From positions 1-36,917 of the forward strand of contig CAYSPJ010000043.1 in NCBI GenBank assembly GCA_964432875.1: a stretch of DNA of 36,917 bases, written 5' to 3'. The position numbers and the translations under genes are program-made. Origin of the DNA: JACJYE01 sp964432875 (GTDB lineage Bacteria > Bacteroidota > Bacteroidia > Chitinophagales > Saprospiraceae). This document shows, piece by piece, positions 8,934-17,511 of the stretch. The stretch's first letter is position 1. Each line of letters starts with the position of its first letter. The notes below the pieces were generated by a model. It was not told the DNA's origin. It saw only the letters and a list, made by a program, of their open reading frames with translations, and made no database searches.

Positions 8934-9048
8934 GCTGTTTTTCAAGCTATAAAGCGGGTTTACTAAAATTGATGTTTATGGCTCCGACCTGAATTTGACT
9001 AGCTCGGATCGCCCGGTCTTCAGGCGAAGGTAAAAAATCTGCATTGAA

Positions 9049-9089
9049 TTCCCCTCCCTTACGGCGACTTGTTCGTGAAGGGAGGGAAT
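9049..9089 (-). terminator. Hairpin after the SASA-domain gene
   Basis: A 9-bp perfect stem (CCCTCCCTT / AAGGGAGGG), extendable through flanking GAATT/AATC bases with a bulge, encloses a 17-base loop. It lies just past the stop of the minus-strand gene ending at 9097 and ahead of the esterase gene, so it may end or attenuate transcription between them. There is no strong U tract. The rest of the 163-bp spacer shows nothing else. Confidence 0.5.
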
Positions 9090-9096
9090 CCATTAA

Positions 9097-11916
9097 TCAC
9101 TTTTTCACCAGCTTACCACTTTGCTGCCAGCCGCTGGCGGACAGGCGGTAGAAATAGATGCTGGCCTTCAAGCTATCCAGAGCGATCCGTTCGCTGCCTT
9201 GGATAGAGCGGGTTATCAGCAAGCGCCCCTGTAGGTCATATAGCTCAAACACTGCCGGATTATCCCCGGGTATCTCGACGGTAACGTAGTTAGTTGCAGG
9301 GTTGGGGAAAAGGCGGATATTGGGCGTAATAACGCTTGGCGCCTGTGTGCCGACTATAAGCGAGGATACCGGGAAATCATAGAATGCCAGCATACCGATG
9401 CCCCTGGCATTTTTTACCGGCGCTTCGTCGCCGCTCGCATGTGAGATGTAGCTCAGGCCGCTGAATGAAGCGTAACTGATGCTATCGGACAAGGAAAGCC
9501 TCAGGGTATGCCCTTCGATAGCTCCAGCCAAGATTTCAACCCCAGACACCCCTTCCAGTTGGAAGTCCGCTTCCCAGCCAGGCTGCCAGTCATATTCATC
9601 TCCTGCCTGACGAAAGCGCAGCGTGATTTCCCGATAGCTGCTGTCAGAGAACCAGGCGCTATCCACTGCTGGTGGGTAGGCTTCAGGCAGGAGTGGAGCG
9701 CCGTAGAGCTGATGCTCCAGCAGGCGATAAATGTCTTCGCCCGCCCGCGCGTAACCATTGGAGAAATAGTAGTGGCAGCCATCGTGGTTCATGCCAGTAG
9801 CTGACATGATTTCCAGCTGTGGCAGTTCCAGCGACAACTGGCGCTGCGCTTCCTGGATGAAGTGAAAATTGCCCTGCCAGCAGCCCGGCCGGATTTGGAA
9901 GAGGTACTCGCGCTCATAACTGAAATCGGCTTGCCAGTGACTACGCAATTGCAGGTGCTTATTCTTGTAGGAAGCGACCGTCTCTCCATAGCCAGGCAGC
10001 GCGTTGGTCTCGCCCTGGAAGAAGAGGATAGCTCGGATGTGGTCACTCAGGCCAGCTCCTTCTACCCTTTGGTAAAAACGGCCATAAGAATGGGCAGTGC
10101 TATGCGGTGCGGCCGGATTGGGCAGCATATTATCGATGGCGATGCCGCCGATGCCGCCGTTGAGGATAGCCACGGGGATGCCCTGCTCGGCAGCGATGCG
10201 CTTCCCTAGCACCAGCCCCCATTGGCCGCTGCGGGTGTCGCTAAAAACTGGACGCCGCGTGTTGGCTTCACGATGCCAGTGCAAGTGCGCTCCACCTTCC
10301 TCAGCGATGCCAAAAGTGCGCACGTAGCGATTGTAGGGTGACAGGTATGTGTAGGCGCTATCAGCTGACCAGGCAGCATTTGCGGCAGCATTGCTCTGTC
10401 CTTGGATGATGTAAGCATCTCCAGCTACTACTTCACAAGCTTGTGCCTCAAGATATGCCTTCCCGTCTTTTAACCCAGTCAGATGGAAGGTATAATCGGC
10501 TAATTCCGCTGGAATATCGACCTGAAAGGTGAAGACCTCAGCAGCATCGTGATATAATGTTTGCACGAGCCCTCCATTGCGGGAAACATCCAAACGCATT
10601 TGATCATAGGCCCCAGGAGCATCAAGCTCTCCCTGATATATCACCGTCCCTTTATTGGTTTCCAGGCTACGCGGCACAAGCTGATAGTTCTGCGGGGCTC
10701 GCGACAGGATTGCACGGCGACCCTGCGAAACCTTTTTATAGAACAGGATGTAGCGGCTCTCGAAGAAAAACAAACGAGAAAGATAAGCAAAATCAATCCC
10801 ATCAAGCGATAAAGGCAACGCATTGACCGGAGAATGGGCAAACAGGAAGCTATCATAAAGATACTGGTCTACAATATCAAAATCCTCGTCCAAGCGAAAT
10901 ATCCAATCCCTTTTATTCCAAGAAGGCTGGCTGGGTTCGCCCCAAATAGCAGCAATCAGGTAGCCGCCTTCAACCGCATGCAGGGAATGCCCCTCATCAT
11001 CGGCGGAGCTGCACCCCTCGCTAGCGTTGAGGCTGCAGTAGAGCTGGTCATGCAGCATCCCTCCATGCTCAGCGTGATGCACGGCCAGATAGACATCTCG
11101 TTTGCGAGCTTCATCCACGAAGCGCGATCCAAGAGCAACAATCCTCCCATCAGGCGCTTCCTGCACGCTGTTGAATTCGCTGTTGGGGTAGCTGGATAGA
11201 TTAACCCAGCGCAATTCCCCTTGGGCGTCGGTGCGAAACAGTTGCGCCTGCCGGGATGAGGCTAACGAGGCGGCGGCATACCCTGCCAAGGCAAACCCGC
11301 CGTCGGAGGTTTGAATCAGCGCTTGCGGCTGGTCGTAGTAAAGCTCATTGAATTCCTTCCATAGTTCGGGTTGAAGGCCTTCGCCTAAAACGGCAAGGAA
11401 TGCTCGGGTAGGCGAAAGGAAGCTAGCCCAAACCAGCGAGCCAGCCAAGGCCGCTTTGCCATCGGCAGTGACGATGACCGCTTCGGCAGAGGCCTTGTAG
11501 TTGAGGTGCCCAAAGGTAGTATCCAACAGTGCTTCTCCACCGGAGTCAGCCAACAGCGCCAGGGCTTTACGGGTTGTATCTCCCGGCGCACAATTGCGGC
11601 AGCTCCCAACTGCCATCAAGTTGCCTGAAGGCAACTCAGCAATGCCGTTTATCACCGTTTCATCTCCCAATAAATACGCTCTTAGCCATATTGCATCGCC
11701 ACAAGCGCTGAGCCTGGCAATAACCCCCTGATGCCCGAGAGAACCTGCCACGATGAAGCCACCCCCCGAGTGGGCGATCATCTGCCGTGGTATGATCCCT
11801 CCTTCGATAGAGTCTTGGAATACCTGCCGGACTTCTTGCGGCGGAAGAGCCTGCGCAATGAGGCTGCTGCCAACCACTGCGACAGATGCCAATAGCGTAC
11901 AAATCAGCTTTTTCAT
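9097..11916 (-). CDS. Secreted sialate O-acetylesterase-like protein with type IX sorting domain
   Basis: This 939-residue protein begins with a clear signal peptide (MKKLICTLLASVAVVGSSL). Residues about 25-410 hold repeated segments with GGFIVAGS- and GGFALAGY-type motifs, as in beta-propeller regions of Bacteroidota exoproteins. Residues about 495-740 form an SGNH-hydrolase domain like sialate O-acetylesterase (SASA, PF03629): GQSNA at 506-510 with nucleophile Ser508, the QGETN block at 634-638, and HDGCH with Asp712 and His715. The last 80 residues (FPNPATNYVTVEIP...GKLVKK) are a type IX secretion sorting domain. It should remove O-acetyl groups from sugars outside the cell; sialic acid itself is not implied. 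It lies 56 bp after the beta-propeller gene, in the same operon-like run. Confidence 0.87.
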   Translation of the reverse strand: MKKLICTLLASVAVVGSSLIAQALPPQEVRQVFQDSIEGGIIPRQMIAHSGGGFIVAGSLGHQGVIARLSACGDAIWLRAYLLGDETVINGIAELPSGNLMAVGSCRNCAPGDTTRKALALLADSGGEALLDTTFGHLNYKASAEAVIVTADGKAALAGSLVWASFLSPTRAFLAVLGEGLQPELWKEFNELYYDQPQALIQTSDGGFALAGYAAASLASSRQAQLFRTDAQGELRWVNLSSYPNSEFNSVQEAPDGRIVALGSRFVDEARKRDVYLAVHHAEHGGMLHDQLYCSLNASEGCSSADDEGHSLHAVEGGYLIAAIWGEPSQPSWNKRDWIFRLDEDFDIVDQYLYDSFLFAHSPVNALPLSLDGIDFAYLSRLFFFESRYILFYKKVSQGRRAILSRAPQNYQLVPRSLETNKGTVIYQGELDAPGAYDQMRLDVSRNGGLVQTLYHDAAEVFTFQVDIPAELADYTFHLTGLKDGKAYLEAQACEVVAGDAYIIQGQSNAAANAAWSADSAYTYLSPYNRYVRTFGIAEEGGAHLHWHREANTRRPVFSDTRSGQWGLVLGKRIAAEQGIPVAILNGGIGGIAIDNMLPNPAAPHSTAHSYGRFYQRVEGAGLSDHIRAILFFQGETNALPGYGETVASYKNKHLQLRSHWQADFSYEREYLFQIRPGCWQGNFHFIQEAQRQLSLELPQLEIMSATGMNHDGCHYYFSNGYARAGEDIYRLLEHQLYGAPLLPEAYPPAVDSAWFSDSSYREITLRFRQAGDEYDWQPGWEADFQLEGVSGVEILAGAIEGHTLRLSLSDSISYASFSGLSYISHASGDEAPVKNARGIGMLAFYDFPVSSLIVGTQAPSVITPNIRLFPNPATNYVTVEIPGDNPAVFELYDLQGRLLITRSIQGSERIALDSLKASIYFYRLSASGWQQSGKLVKK

Positions 11917-11972
11917 GACTTGTGAATTTTAGTTTGATTGAATAATTTTCCTGAACGGAATGATCAAGAGGA

Positions 11973-13619
11973 TTACTGCACGACCAGCCACAACACCAGC
12001 TGCTCGTCAGCACACCACAACTGGACGGTGTACAAACCAGGCGGCAAATCCTTGCCGATGTTGAGGGGCAGTAGTTCCCCGGAAACAACACCTTCGAAGT
12101 GACGCCGCCACAACTGTTCGCCATTCAAGTTGTAAAGCGTGAGTCCGAGGTTTGAGCATTTGGAGCTTTGCAGCTCTAACTGGAGGCTGGAATGGGATAG
12201 GGGGTTAGGATACAATCGGGCCGACAGGGAAGCGCTGCCTTGGTGTTGGAAGGCCTCTATCGAGGAGTAGGCGGACGCCCCGTCCCAATCCACTTGCCTG
12301 AGCCGATAATAGGATAAGCCAGAGAACGGGGAATCGTCCATCATTTGATAATAGCGAGCTTGGTCGCTATGCCCGGCACCTGCCAGGCTGCCGATTAGCT
12401 CAAAGATTTTGCCATCCTGGCTTCGCTCAACTTCAAAATGACTGTTGCCTGCTTCTGAGGCGGTCGCCCACTTTACCAAGGCTCCTCCACTGGCAGCTTC
12501 TACCTCAACATAGAGCCAAGTAACGGGCAAAACCGACCAGGGCAGGCGCACGAATTTAGGGCGGTAAGTATCCGCATTGAAACGAGGAGCGGTGTTGCAT
12601 TGCCTTGGGCATCCGGAGCCCGCCTGATTAACGTCATTCACATTGTAAGAAACCAGCAAGTCACCTGCCAGCCCATAGTGCGCCTGGGCATTGTAAGTAG
12701 CCAGAGGTATCCCGTCATATGTATCCCCAACGATATAGACCAGATTATAGTGATTGAAAGCTCCCTGGGGGGTATCCGCCCGATATAGATTGATGCTTTG
12801 CCCCATGCCGCAGATCAAGGAGCCATTGTCCTGGCTGAGCAAATAGTACTTCCCCTCGTGTGGAAAGATGGTGAAAGATGGGCAGCCCACAGCGGGAGTC
12901 AACAAATGAGCATTGAGGTTGGGCTGGGCCGCCCAGGCGCTGCCGCTCCAGTATTGCCAGCCTTGTAGCAAGTTGCTCAACGGGCAGCGAGAGGCGTAGT
13001 AGCGATGCACGCCAAAGGCCGGGAATAATCGGCTGCCATAGACGTACAACCAGCCATTGGTTTCATCAACGAAAGTGGCTTTACCAAACTCGATGCCCTC
13101 CGGGTTCGGCACGTTATGGATATTGAGCACCTGCAAGCCCGGAAAGCTTAGCTCGGCACAACGCGACCCCACAAAGCCGCCGCTATTGCGCTCCAGCAGG
13201 AAAATGTAAACCTTCCCGTCATGGTAAACTCCCTTCCCCGGCCAGTAGTAATGCCCGGCAGTCGGAGGGATTAAACTCGTGTAGTAAGTGAGCACAGATG
13301 GATTCGCGTCATTCTGGATCACTAAGGCATTGCGCCGATTGAAGAGGCAAGGCAGCGAAGTATCCGCCGCCATATATGCCATGTCTACATAGCTGTCGCC
13401 AAACAGCCACAACACCTGCCCGCCGGGCAAAGGGACTGAGATGGTCCCATCGCCTGCCTGCCACCCGGTTTCCTGACGGAAATAACTGGTGAACACAGGG
13501 TCAGGATAGGCGGATTGGGCAGTGCTGTTGCTTACCCCTAAAAAACCAGCCAATACGCTGAAGATAGCGTAACAGGAAGATGGTGATTTCATCATGTCTG
13601 TTTCATTTTTAAATTTCAT
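11973..13619 (-). CDS. Secreted beta-propeller-like protein (DUF4185/DUF5005-like) with type IX sorting domain
   Basis: This protein has about 548 residues. A hydrophobic signal ending near NSTAQS precedes a domain of about 350 residues with repeated propeller-like strands: VLWLFGDSYVDM, YYWPGKGVYHDGKVYIFLL, GWLYVYGSRLF, GKYYLLSQDNG and AGDLLVSYNVND. This pattern resembles DUF4185/DUF5005 proteins related to five-bladed glycosidase folds; that assignment is by eye. A fibronectin-like stretch (VKWATASEAGNSHFEVERS) and a C-terminal sorting domain (LYPNPLSHSSLQLEL...) follow. The frame starts with TTG at 13631; I prefer the ATG at 13619, which has GGAACTT just upstream. It lies a few bases after the SprB-repeat gene. 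Binding or cleavage of a polysaccharide is possible, but no catalytic residues can be named. Confidence 0.78.
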   Translation of the reverse strand: MKFKNETDMMKSPSSCYAIFSVLAGFLGVSNSTAQSAYPDPVFTSYFRQETGWQAGDGTISVPLPGGQVLWLFGDSYVDMAYMAADTSLPCLFNRRNALVIQNDANPSVLTYYTSLIPPTAGHYYWPGKGVYHDGKVYIFLLERNSGGFVGSRCAELSFPGLQVLNIHNVPNPEGIEFGKATFVDETNGWLYVYGSRLFPAFGVHRYYASRCPLSNLLQGWQYWSGSAWAAQPNLNAHLLTPAVGCPSFTIFPHEGKYYLLSQDNGSLICGMGQSINLYRADTPQGAFNHYNLVYIVGDTYDGIPLATYNAQAHYGLAGDLLVSYNVNDVNQAGSGCPRQCNTAPRFNADTYRPKFVRLPWSVLPVTWLYVEVEAASGGALVKWATASEAGNSHFEVERSQDGKIFELIGSLAGAGHSDQARYYQMMDDSPFSGLSYYRLRQVDWDGASAYSSIEAFQHQGSASLSARLYPNPLSHSSLQLELQSSKCSNLGLTLYNLNGEQLWRRHFEGVVSGELLPLNIGKDLPPGLYTVQLWCADEQLVLWLVVQ

Positions 13620-13642
13620 GGTAAGTTCCAACGCAACGCCCC

Positions 13643-16600
13643 CTACAGCCGCACCAACCTCAAGGACTGTACGCCCTCAACGCTCCGCAGCACCAACAGG
13701 TAAATCCCGGCAGGGCTTTCAATCTCCATAACGTGCTGCCCGGCAGGATAGCGGCGGCTGCGCAGCAGCCGGCCGGCGCTATCGTACAAGCTAAGCTCCG
13801 CTGCCCAGGGCAAGGAGAGGGTATATTGGCCTTCATTGGGGTTGGGGAAAGCGATGGCTTGACTTTGGCCCACTCCCTTCTCGCTCGTGCTGACGATGAC
13901 GACCTCTACACATTCTGAGGTGGCCTGGCATTCGCCCTCGCTGAGGATGACCGCATAGGCCCCATCTATCTCTACATTATAGCTTTGAGCGTTTGCGCCT
14001 GCAATGGGCAAGCCGGTATTGCAGTCAATCCATTGATATTCAGCATTGCTCTCAGCCGCGATCAAGGTATAACCCTCCAGTGAGATAGTAAGGTCTGGCT
14101 CATAAGCCAAAGCACTGATATTGGCAGCTGCGGTCGCTTCGCAGCCGTTGCTGTCCACCAGAGTGACGGTATATAGCCCAGGTGCCAGCCCAGAGGCTGC
14201 CTGCCCATCCTGCCCATCGCTCCAAAGATAGGTATAGGGAGGCAACCCGCCCTCAGCGCTGGCCATAGCAGTGCCATCAGTGGCTTCCGGGCAGCTTGCG
14301 GGGCTGGCAGCAGTGATTTGGACTTGCAAGGCAGGATGGGCCGGCAAATCGACCGAAGCTGCTGCAGTGCAGCCATTCGCGTCTGTCACGCTAAGGCTAT
14401 AGATGCCAGCGGCAAGGCCAAGGGCGATGGGGCCGTCCTGCCCATTGCTCCATTGATAGGAATAAGGCGGGGTGCCGCCGGATGCGATTACCGCAGCTTG
14501 CCCGTCCTCATCGTCGCTACAAGCGGGGAAAACGGTTTCCAAAGCCAATTCAAGCAAGGGCGGGTTTTGCAGCATAGCGCCACCGCTAACCATACAACCA
14601 TTGGCATCGGTAATGGTAACAAAATAGCTGCCTGCTGGCAAACCAGAGAGGTTGCCAGTCGTTTGCCCATTGTCCCATAGATACATAAAAGGCGGCGTGC
14701 CTCCGATTGGATTGGCCTTTATGCTGCCAGTGCTGCTATTGTGACAAGTAACCGCCTGCAGCAAGTTCATGCCGACGAGCATTTGATATTGTGCCGTCAA
14801 GAAAACTGTGTCAACAATAGTACACCCAGCAGCGTCAGTGATTGCTACTGCATGCTGGCCGGGGGGCAAGCCAATCGCCACTGAGGTCGTTTGGCCATCG
14901 CTCCAGGCATATTCATAAGGAAATATCCCGCCAGTAATACTCACCGAAGCCACGCCATCGTGTGCGGTGCCGCAAGTCGGTTGTTGCTGGATAACGACTT
15001 CGCTTTCAAGATCGGCATCGCCCGAGAAGATAAGCACCGTGGCCGTCGCCTGGCAGCCGCTGGCATCTGTAACAGTGACGGCATGAAAACCCGCGGTCAG
15101 GCCAGATGCTGCCGGCCCAGCGTGGCCATTGCTCCAAGCGTAGGCATACGGCGGCGTCCCGCCAGAGGGCGTGGCTTCTGCCTGGCCATCAAGGCCGCTA
15201 CAGGAACTAACATGATCTGCTTCTACTGCGACAGACAATTCAGCCGGGGCGGGCACCAGCAGGGTGACGCTGGCGCTACAGCCCACGGCATCGCTCACTA
15301 AAACCTGATGTACTCCTGCGGATAGGTCATCCGCTAAGGGCCCGGATTGCCCGCTGCTCCACAAATAGGAATATGGAGGCACGCCTCCCGATGCGCTGGC
15401 TGAGGCGCTACCGTCAGCGAAGCCATAACAACTTACTGGAGTTATGGCGGTTAGCTCCAACTCAAGGGTAATGAATTCTGGCACAACTACCGTTGCCATA
15501 GCTTGACAGCCGTTAGCATCGGTGGCAGTGACCCCGTAGGTGCCTGCCCCCAAATCAAAAGCTTCCGGCCCAAGCTGGCCATCACTCCACTGATAGGCAT
15601 AAGGCGGCATCCCGCCGGCTGCGCTAGCCAGAGCCTGGCTGGTCAGCCCTGCGCAAGTGATCAACTCATCCGATTCTACCCAAAGCTGCAGGCCTGGAGG
15701 GGCGGCAAGTTGTACCATGCCGACAGCATCGCATCCGCTGGCATCAGCAACGGTGACGGTATATTCACCTGCTGCCAACCCGCTAGCCGTCGCGCCCGTC
15801 TGGCCATCACTCCATTGGTAAGCAAATGGCGGCATGCCCCCGCTGACGGCAACGGTAGCCTGCCCCAGACAGTTGACATAACTGGCGGTGACAACGACCT
15901 GGGGACCGTTCAGGCAATTGCTCTGAAACTCGAAAACCCCTATGTCTACCAGGTTATCAACCAATCGGCTTTGCATGGACAAGTCTTTGGACAAAGTATC
16001 CAGGTAAGCGTTATTCCCCGCATTGATGGCGGGAGAGCCAGCTTGCAAGCTAAAATCAGCCGCCTGTATATCCACAAAGAGCGGGTCTTGATAGAGCAGC
16101 GAATTGCTGGGGATGATGCCGCTGCCCAAAGAGTCGGTCAAACAGTTGAACAAATCTGCCCTGCTAACCCCTGAAGACAAGCCCGTTGCCGTGACGGCAT
16201 AGTTGTTGTTCCAGATGATGGAATTATAGGCTTTCATATAAGCCCGGGTAGCAGCCGGCGCGAGGAATTCCAGCTGGTTGGTAATCTCATAAGTGCCGGA
16301 ATGCGTGGCGCTCCGCGTAAATGTGCATTGCCGATAGATGGGTTCGCATTTGCCGGAAGCACGTGCATAATGCCGCAACTGGCTCTGCGGGAAGCCCGGC
16401 CCCTGGACAAACCGGCATTGCAGGAATACCGGGCGGGCAATCCCGCTCCAACGGGCACAGACGTAAACTGCCGCGCCGGAGGAAAAGGAACAGAAATTGT
16501 TGCGAAAAGTGCAGTTGACGATCATGGGGCTGCTATCAACCCCATTGTCGCCATTGATATACAAGCCTGCGCCGACGTCGGAATTGTCGCCCCCTGGCCC

Positions 16601-17098
16601 GTTGGCCCATCCTTTCTCAATAATGAAGCCATTGAGCAGAGCGGAGGTATTGACGTTGTTCATCCACACAACGTGATAAGCATTGTCGGGGTTGACATCC
16701 GGCGTGCCCACATCGCCGCTGAGGATGGTGGGGTTGAGCGCCCAGTTGCGTTGGTTGAGCGAGGACTCAGTGCCAGCAAAGCCCCCATAGAGCTTGATAT
16801 TTTTGTTGATAAAAAAGGTTTTGAGCCGATGGGTGGCCGGGGCGCTGCCGTCCGCCGCTTTTTCCGGCAGGTAGGTGCCCTGGGCTACCCAGATTTGATT
16901 GCCCGGCTGGGCGGCATCAAGTGCGGACTGGAGGCTGCAAAAGGCTGTAGCCCAGGATGCCCCGTTGCCGCCCGGGCAGCCCAGGGAGTTGGCATTGACG
17001 TAGATGATTTGAGCCGTCAGGCTGGAGGTCAAAAGGCATAGGGCTGATAAGATCGAAAATAAAGGGCTGAATAGTGGAGTCGTAGCTATCTTATACAT
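13643..17098 (-). CDS. Secreted beta-helix protein with eight SprB repeats and type IX sorting domain
   Basis: This exoprotein has about 1151 residues. After a signal peptide (LFSILSALCLLTSSLTAQ) comes a right-handed parallel beta-helix of the choice-of-anchor Q type (about 30-390), ending with NAGNNAYLDT and VDNLVDIGVFEFQ. Eight SprB-type repeats (PF13573) of about 75 residues follow, each with GG-x-PP-[YF]-x-Y-x-W-[SD]-[DSN]-G and an [AS]D-x-x-GC end. A YQWIDCNTG module and a sorting domain (FPNPNEGQYTLSLPW...) close it. SprB repeats take their name from the gliding adhesin SprB, but they also occur in many non-gliding exoproteins, so adhesion is only a possibility. The ATG at 17098 places the signal peptide properly; the frame extends to 17143. 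It heads the four-gene secreted cluster. Confidence 0.88.
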   Translation of the reverse strand: MYKIATTPLFSPLFSILSALCLLTSSLTAQIIYVNANSLGCPGGNGASWATAFCSLQSALDAAQPGNQIWVAQGTYLPEKAADGSAPATHRLKTFFINKNIKLYGGFAGTESSLNQRNWALNPTILSGDVGTPDVNPDNAYHVVWMNNVNTSALLNGFIIEKGWANGPGGDNSDVGAGLYINGDNGVDSSPMIVNCTFRNNFCSFSSGAAVYVCARWSGIARPVFLQCRFVQGPGFPQSQLRHYARASGKCEPIYRQCTFTRSATHSGTYEITNQLEFLAPAATRAYMKAYNSIIWNNNYAVTATGLSSGVSRADLFNCLTDSLGSGIIPSNSLLYQDPLFVDIQAADFSLQAGSPAINAGNNAYLDTLSKDLSMQSRLVDNLVDIGVFEFQSNCLNGPQVVVTASYVNCLGQATVAVSGGMPPFAYQWSDGQTGATASGLAAGEYTVTVADASGCDAVGMVQLAAPPGLQLWVESDELITCAGLTSQALASAAGGMPPYAYQWSDGQLGPEAFDLGAGTYGVTATDANGCQAMATVVVPEFITLELELTAITPVSCYGFADGSASASASGGVPPYSYLWSSGQSGPLADDLSAGVHQVLVSDAVGCSASVTLLVPAPAELSVAVEADHVSSCSGLDGQAEATPSGGTPPYAYAWSNGHAGPAASGLTAGFHAVTVTDASGCQATATVLIFSGDADLESEVVIQQQPTCGTAHDGVASVSITGGIFPYEYAWSDGQTTSVAIGLPPGQHAVAITDAAGCTIVDTVFLTAQYQMLVGMNLLQAVTCHNSSTGSIKANPIGGTPPFMYLWDNGQTTGNLSGLPAGSYFVTITDANGCMVSGGAMLQNPPLLELALETVFPACSDDEDGQAAVIASGGTPPYSYQWSNGQDGPIALGLAAGIYSLSVTDANGCTAAASVDLPAHPALQVQITAASPASCPEATDGTAMASAEGGLPPYTYLWSDGQDGQAASGLAPGLYTVTLVDSNGCEATAAANISALAYEPDLTISLEGYTLIAAESNAEYQWIDCNTGLPIAGANAQSYNVEIDGAYAVILSEGECQATSECVEVVIVSTSEKGVGQSQAIAFPNPNEGQYTLSLPWAAELSLYDSAGRLLRSRRYPAGQHVMEIESPAGIYLLVLRSVEGVQSLRLVRL
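13953..15900 (-). repeat. Coding tandem repeat: eight SprB-type units
   Basis: Eight imperfect units of roughly 220-250 bp encode the SprB repeats of the large secreted protein. The recurring codons for PPYxYxWSDGQ and TDANGC give visible DNA similarity (for example GGCGTGCCTCC and CCATCGCTCC on this strand), so the stretch may recombine or vary in copy number. Boundaries are approximate. Confidence 0.7.
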
Positions 17099-17116
17099 GA
17101 TGCAGTATTTAGTTAC

Positions 17117-17140
17117 CCGATGCGCGGCAGGGCGCATCGG
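17117..17140 (-). promoter_or_regulatory. Leader hairpin close to the SprB-gene start
   Basis: A perfect 9-bp inverted repeat (CCGATGCGC / GCGCATCGG) with a 6-base loop lies 19 bases upstream of the ATG at 17098, in the predicted 5' leader. It is close enough to affect ribosome access. A downstream U tract is missing, so termination is less likely. Confidence 0.5.
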
Positions 17141-17182
17141 CAAAAATCAAGAATGGAAGGGAGGTAAAATCGCGAGAGGAAA

Positions 17183-17220
17183 CTACCCCGGCCTGCGTCA
17201 GGGGCTAGCAGGCCGGGTAG
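17183..17220 (-). promoter_or_regulatory. Second leader hairpin upstream of the SprB gene
   Basis: Arms CTACCCCGGCCTGC and GCAGGCCGGGTAG pair over 13 bp with one bulged C and an 11-base loop. It lies between the candidate promoter at 17313-17320 and the start codon, so it would be in the leader RNA. The remainder of 17221-17511, between the divergent SprB and kinase genes, shows no other clear feature. Confidence 0.5.
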
Positions 17221-17312
17221 CGACAATTTCAACAAAAGCAGGTATTTCTTTTTTCATGGCGTGTGGTTTTTCGTCGGTGAAAGCATTTCAGGTTTTAGTT
17301 TTTGGCTTGGTG

Positions 17313-17320
17313 CAAAGATA
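17313..17320 (-). promoter_or_regulatory. Candidate -7 box for the secreted-protein cluster
   Basis: On the minus strand TATCTTTG matches TAnnTTTG exactly. The -33 region has only a partial match (CTTGC about 20 bp upstream). If used, it would give a leader of about 200 nt containing the two hairpins described at 17117 and 17183. Confidence 0.45.
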
Positions 17321-17511
17321 TCCCTGTTTACCTACTGGGCGCAAGCCCCAAAAAAGGTATTTTCGAGCATACCTCAATGCGGCGAGACCAGCCGAGGGCA
17401 TCCCCTTAATCAGGTAGAGGCCATGGCTAGAACGCGGTATTTTGCTCAAAAAGCCACGGTTTAAGCAGCCAAATGAGAAACGCTAGCCGTTAGAGATGAA
17501 AAACATACCCA

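Noticed and set aside
15503..17041. Long plus-strand frames (223 and 246 codons) opposite the SprB-repeat gene
   Set aside because: They mirror the repeated codons of the real gene on the other strand, and their repetitive translations (for example repeats of GIRR) have no family resemblance.
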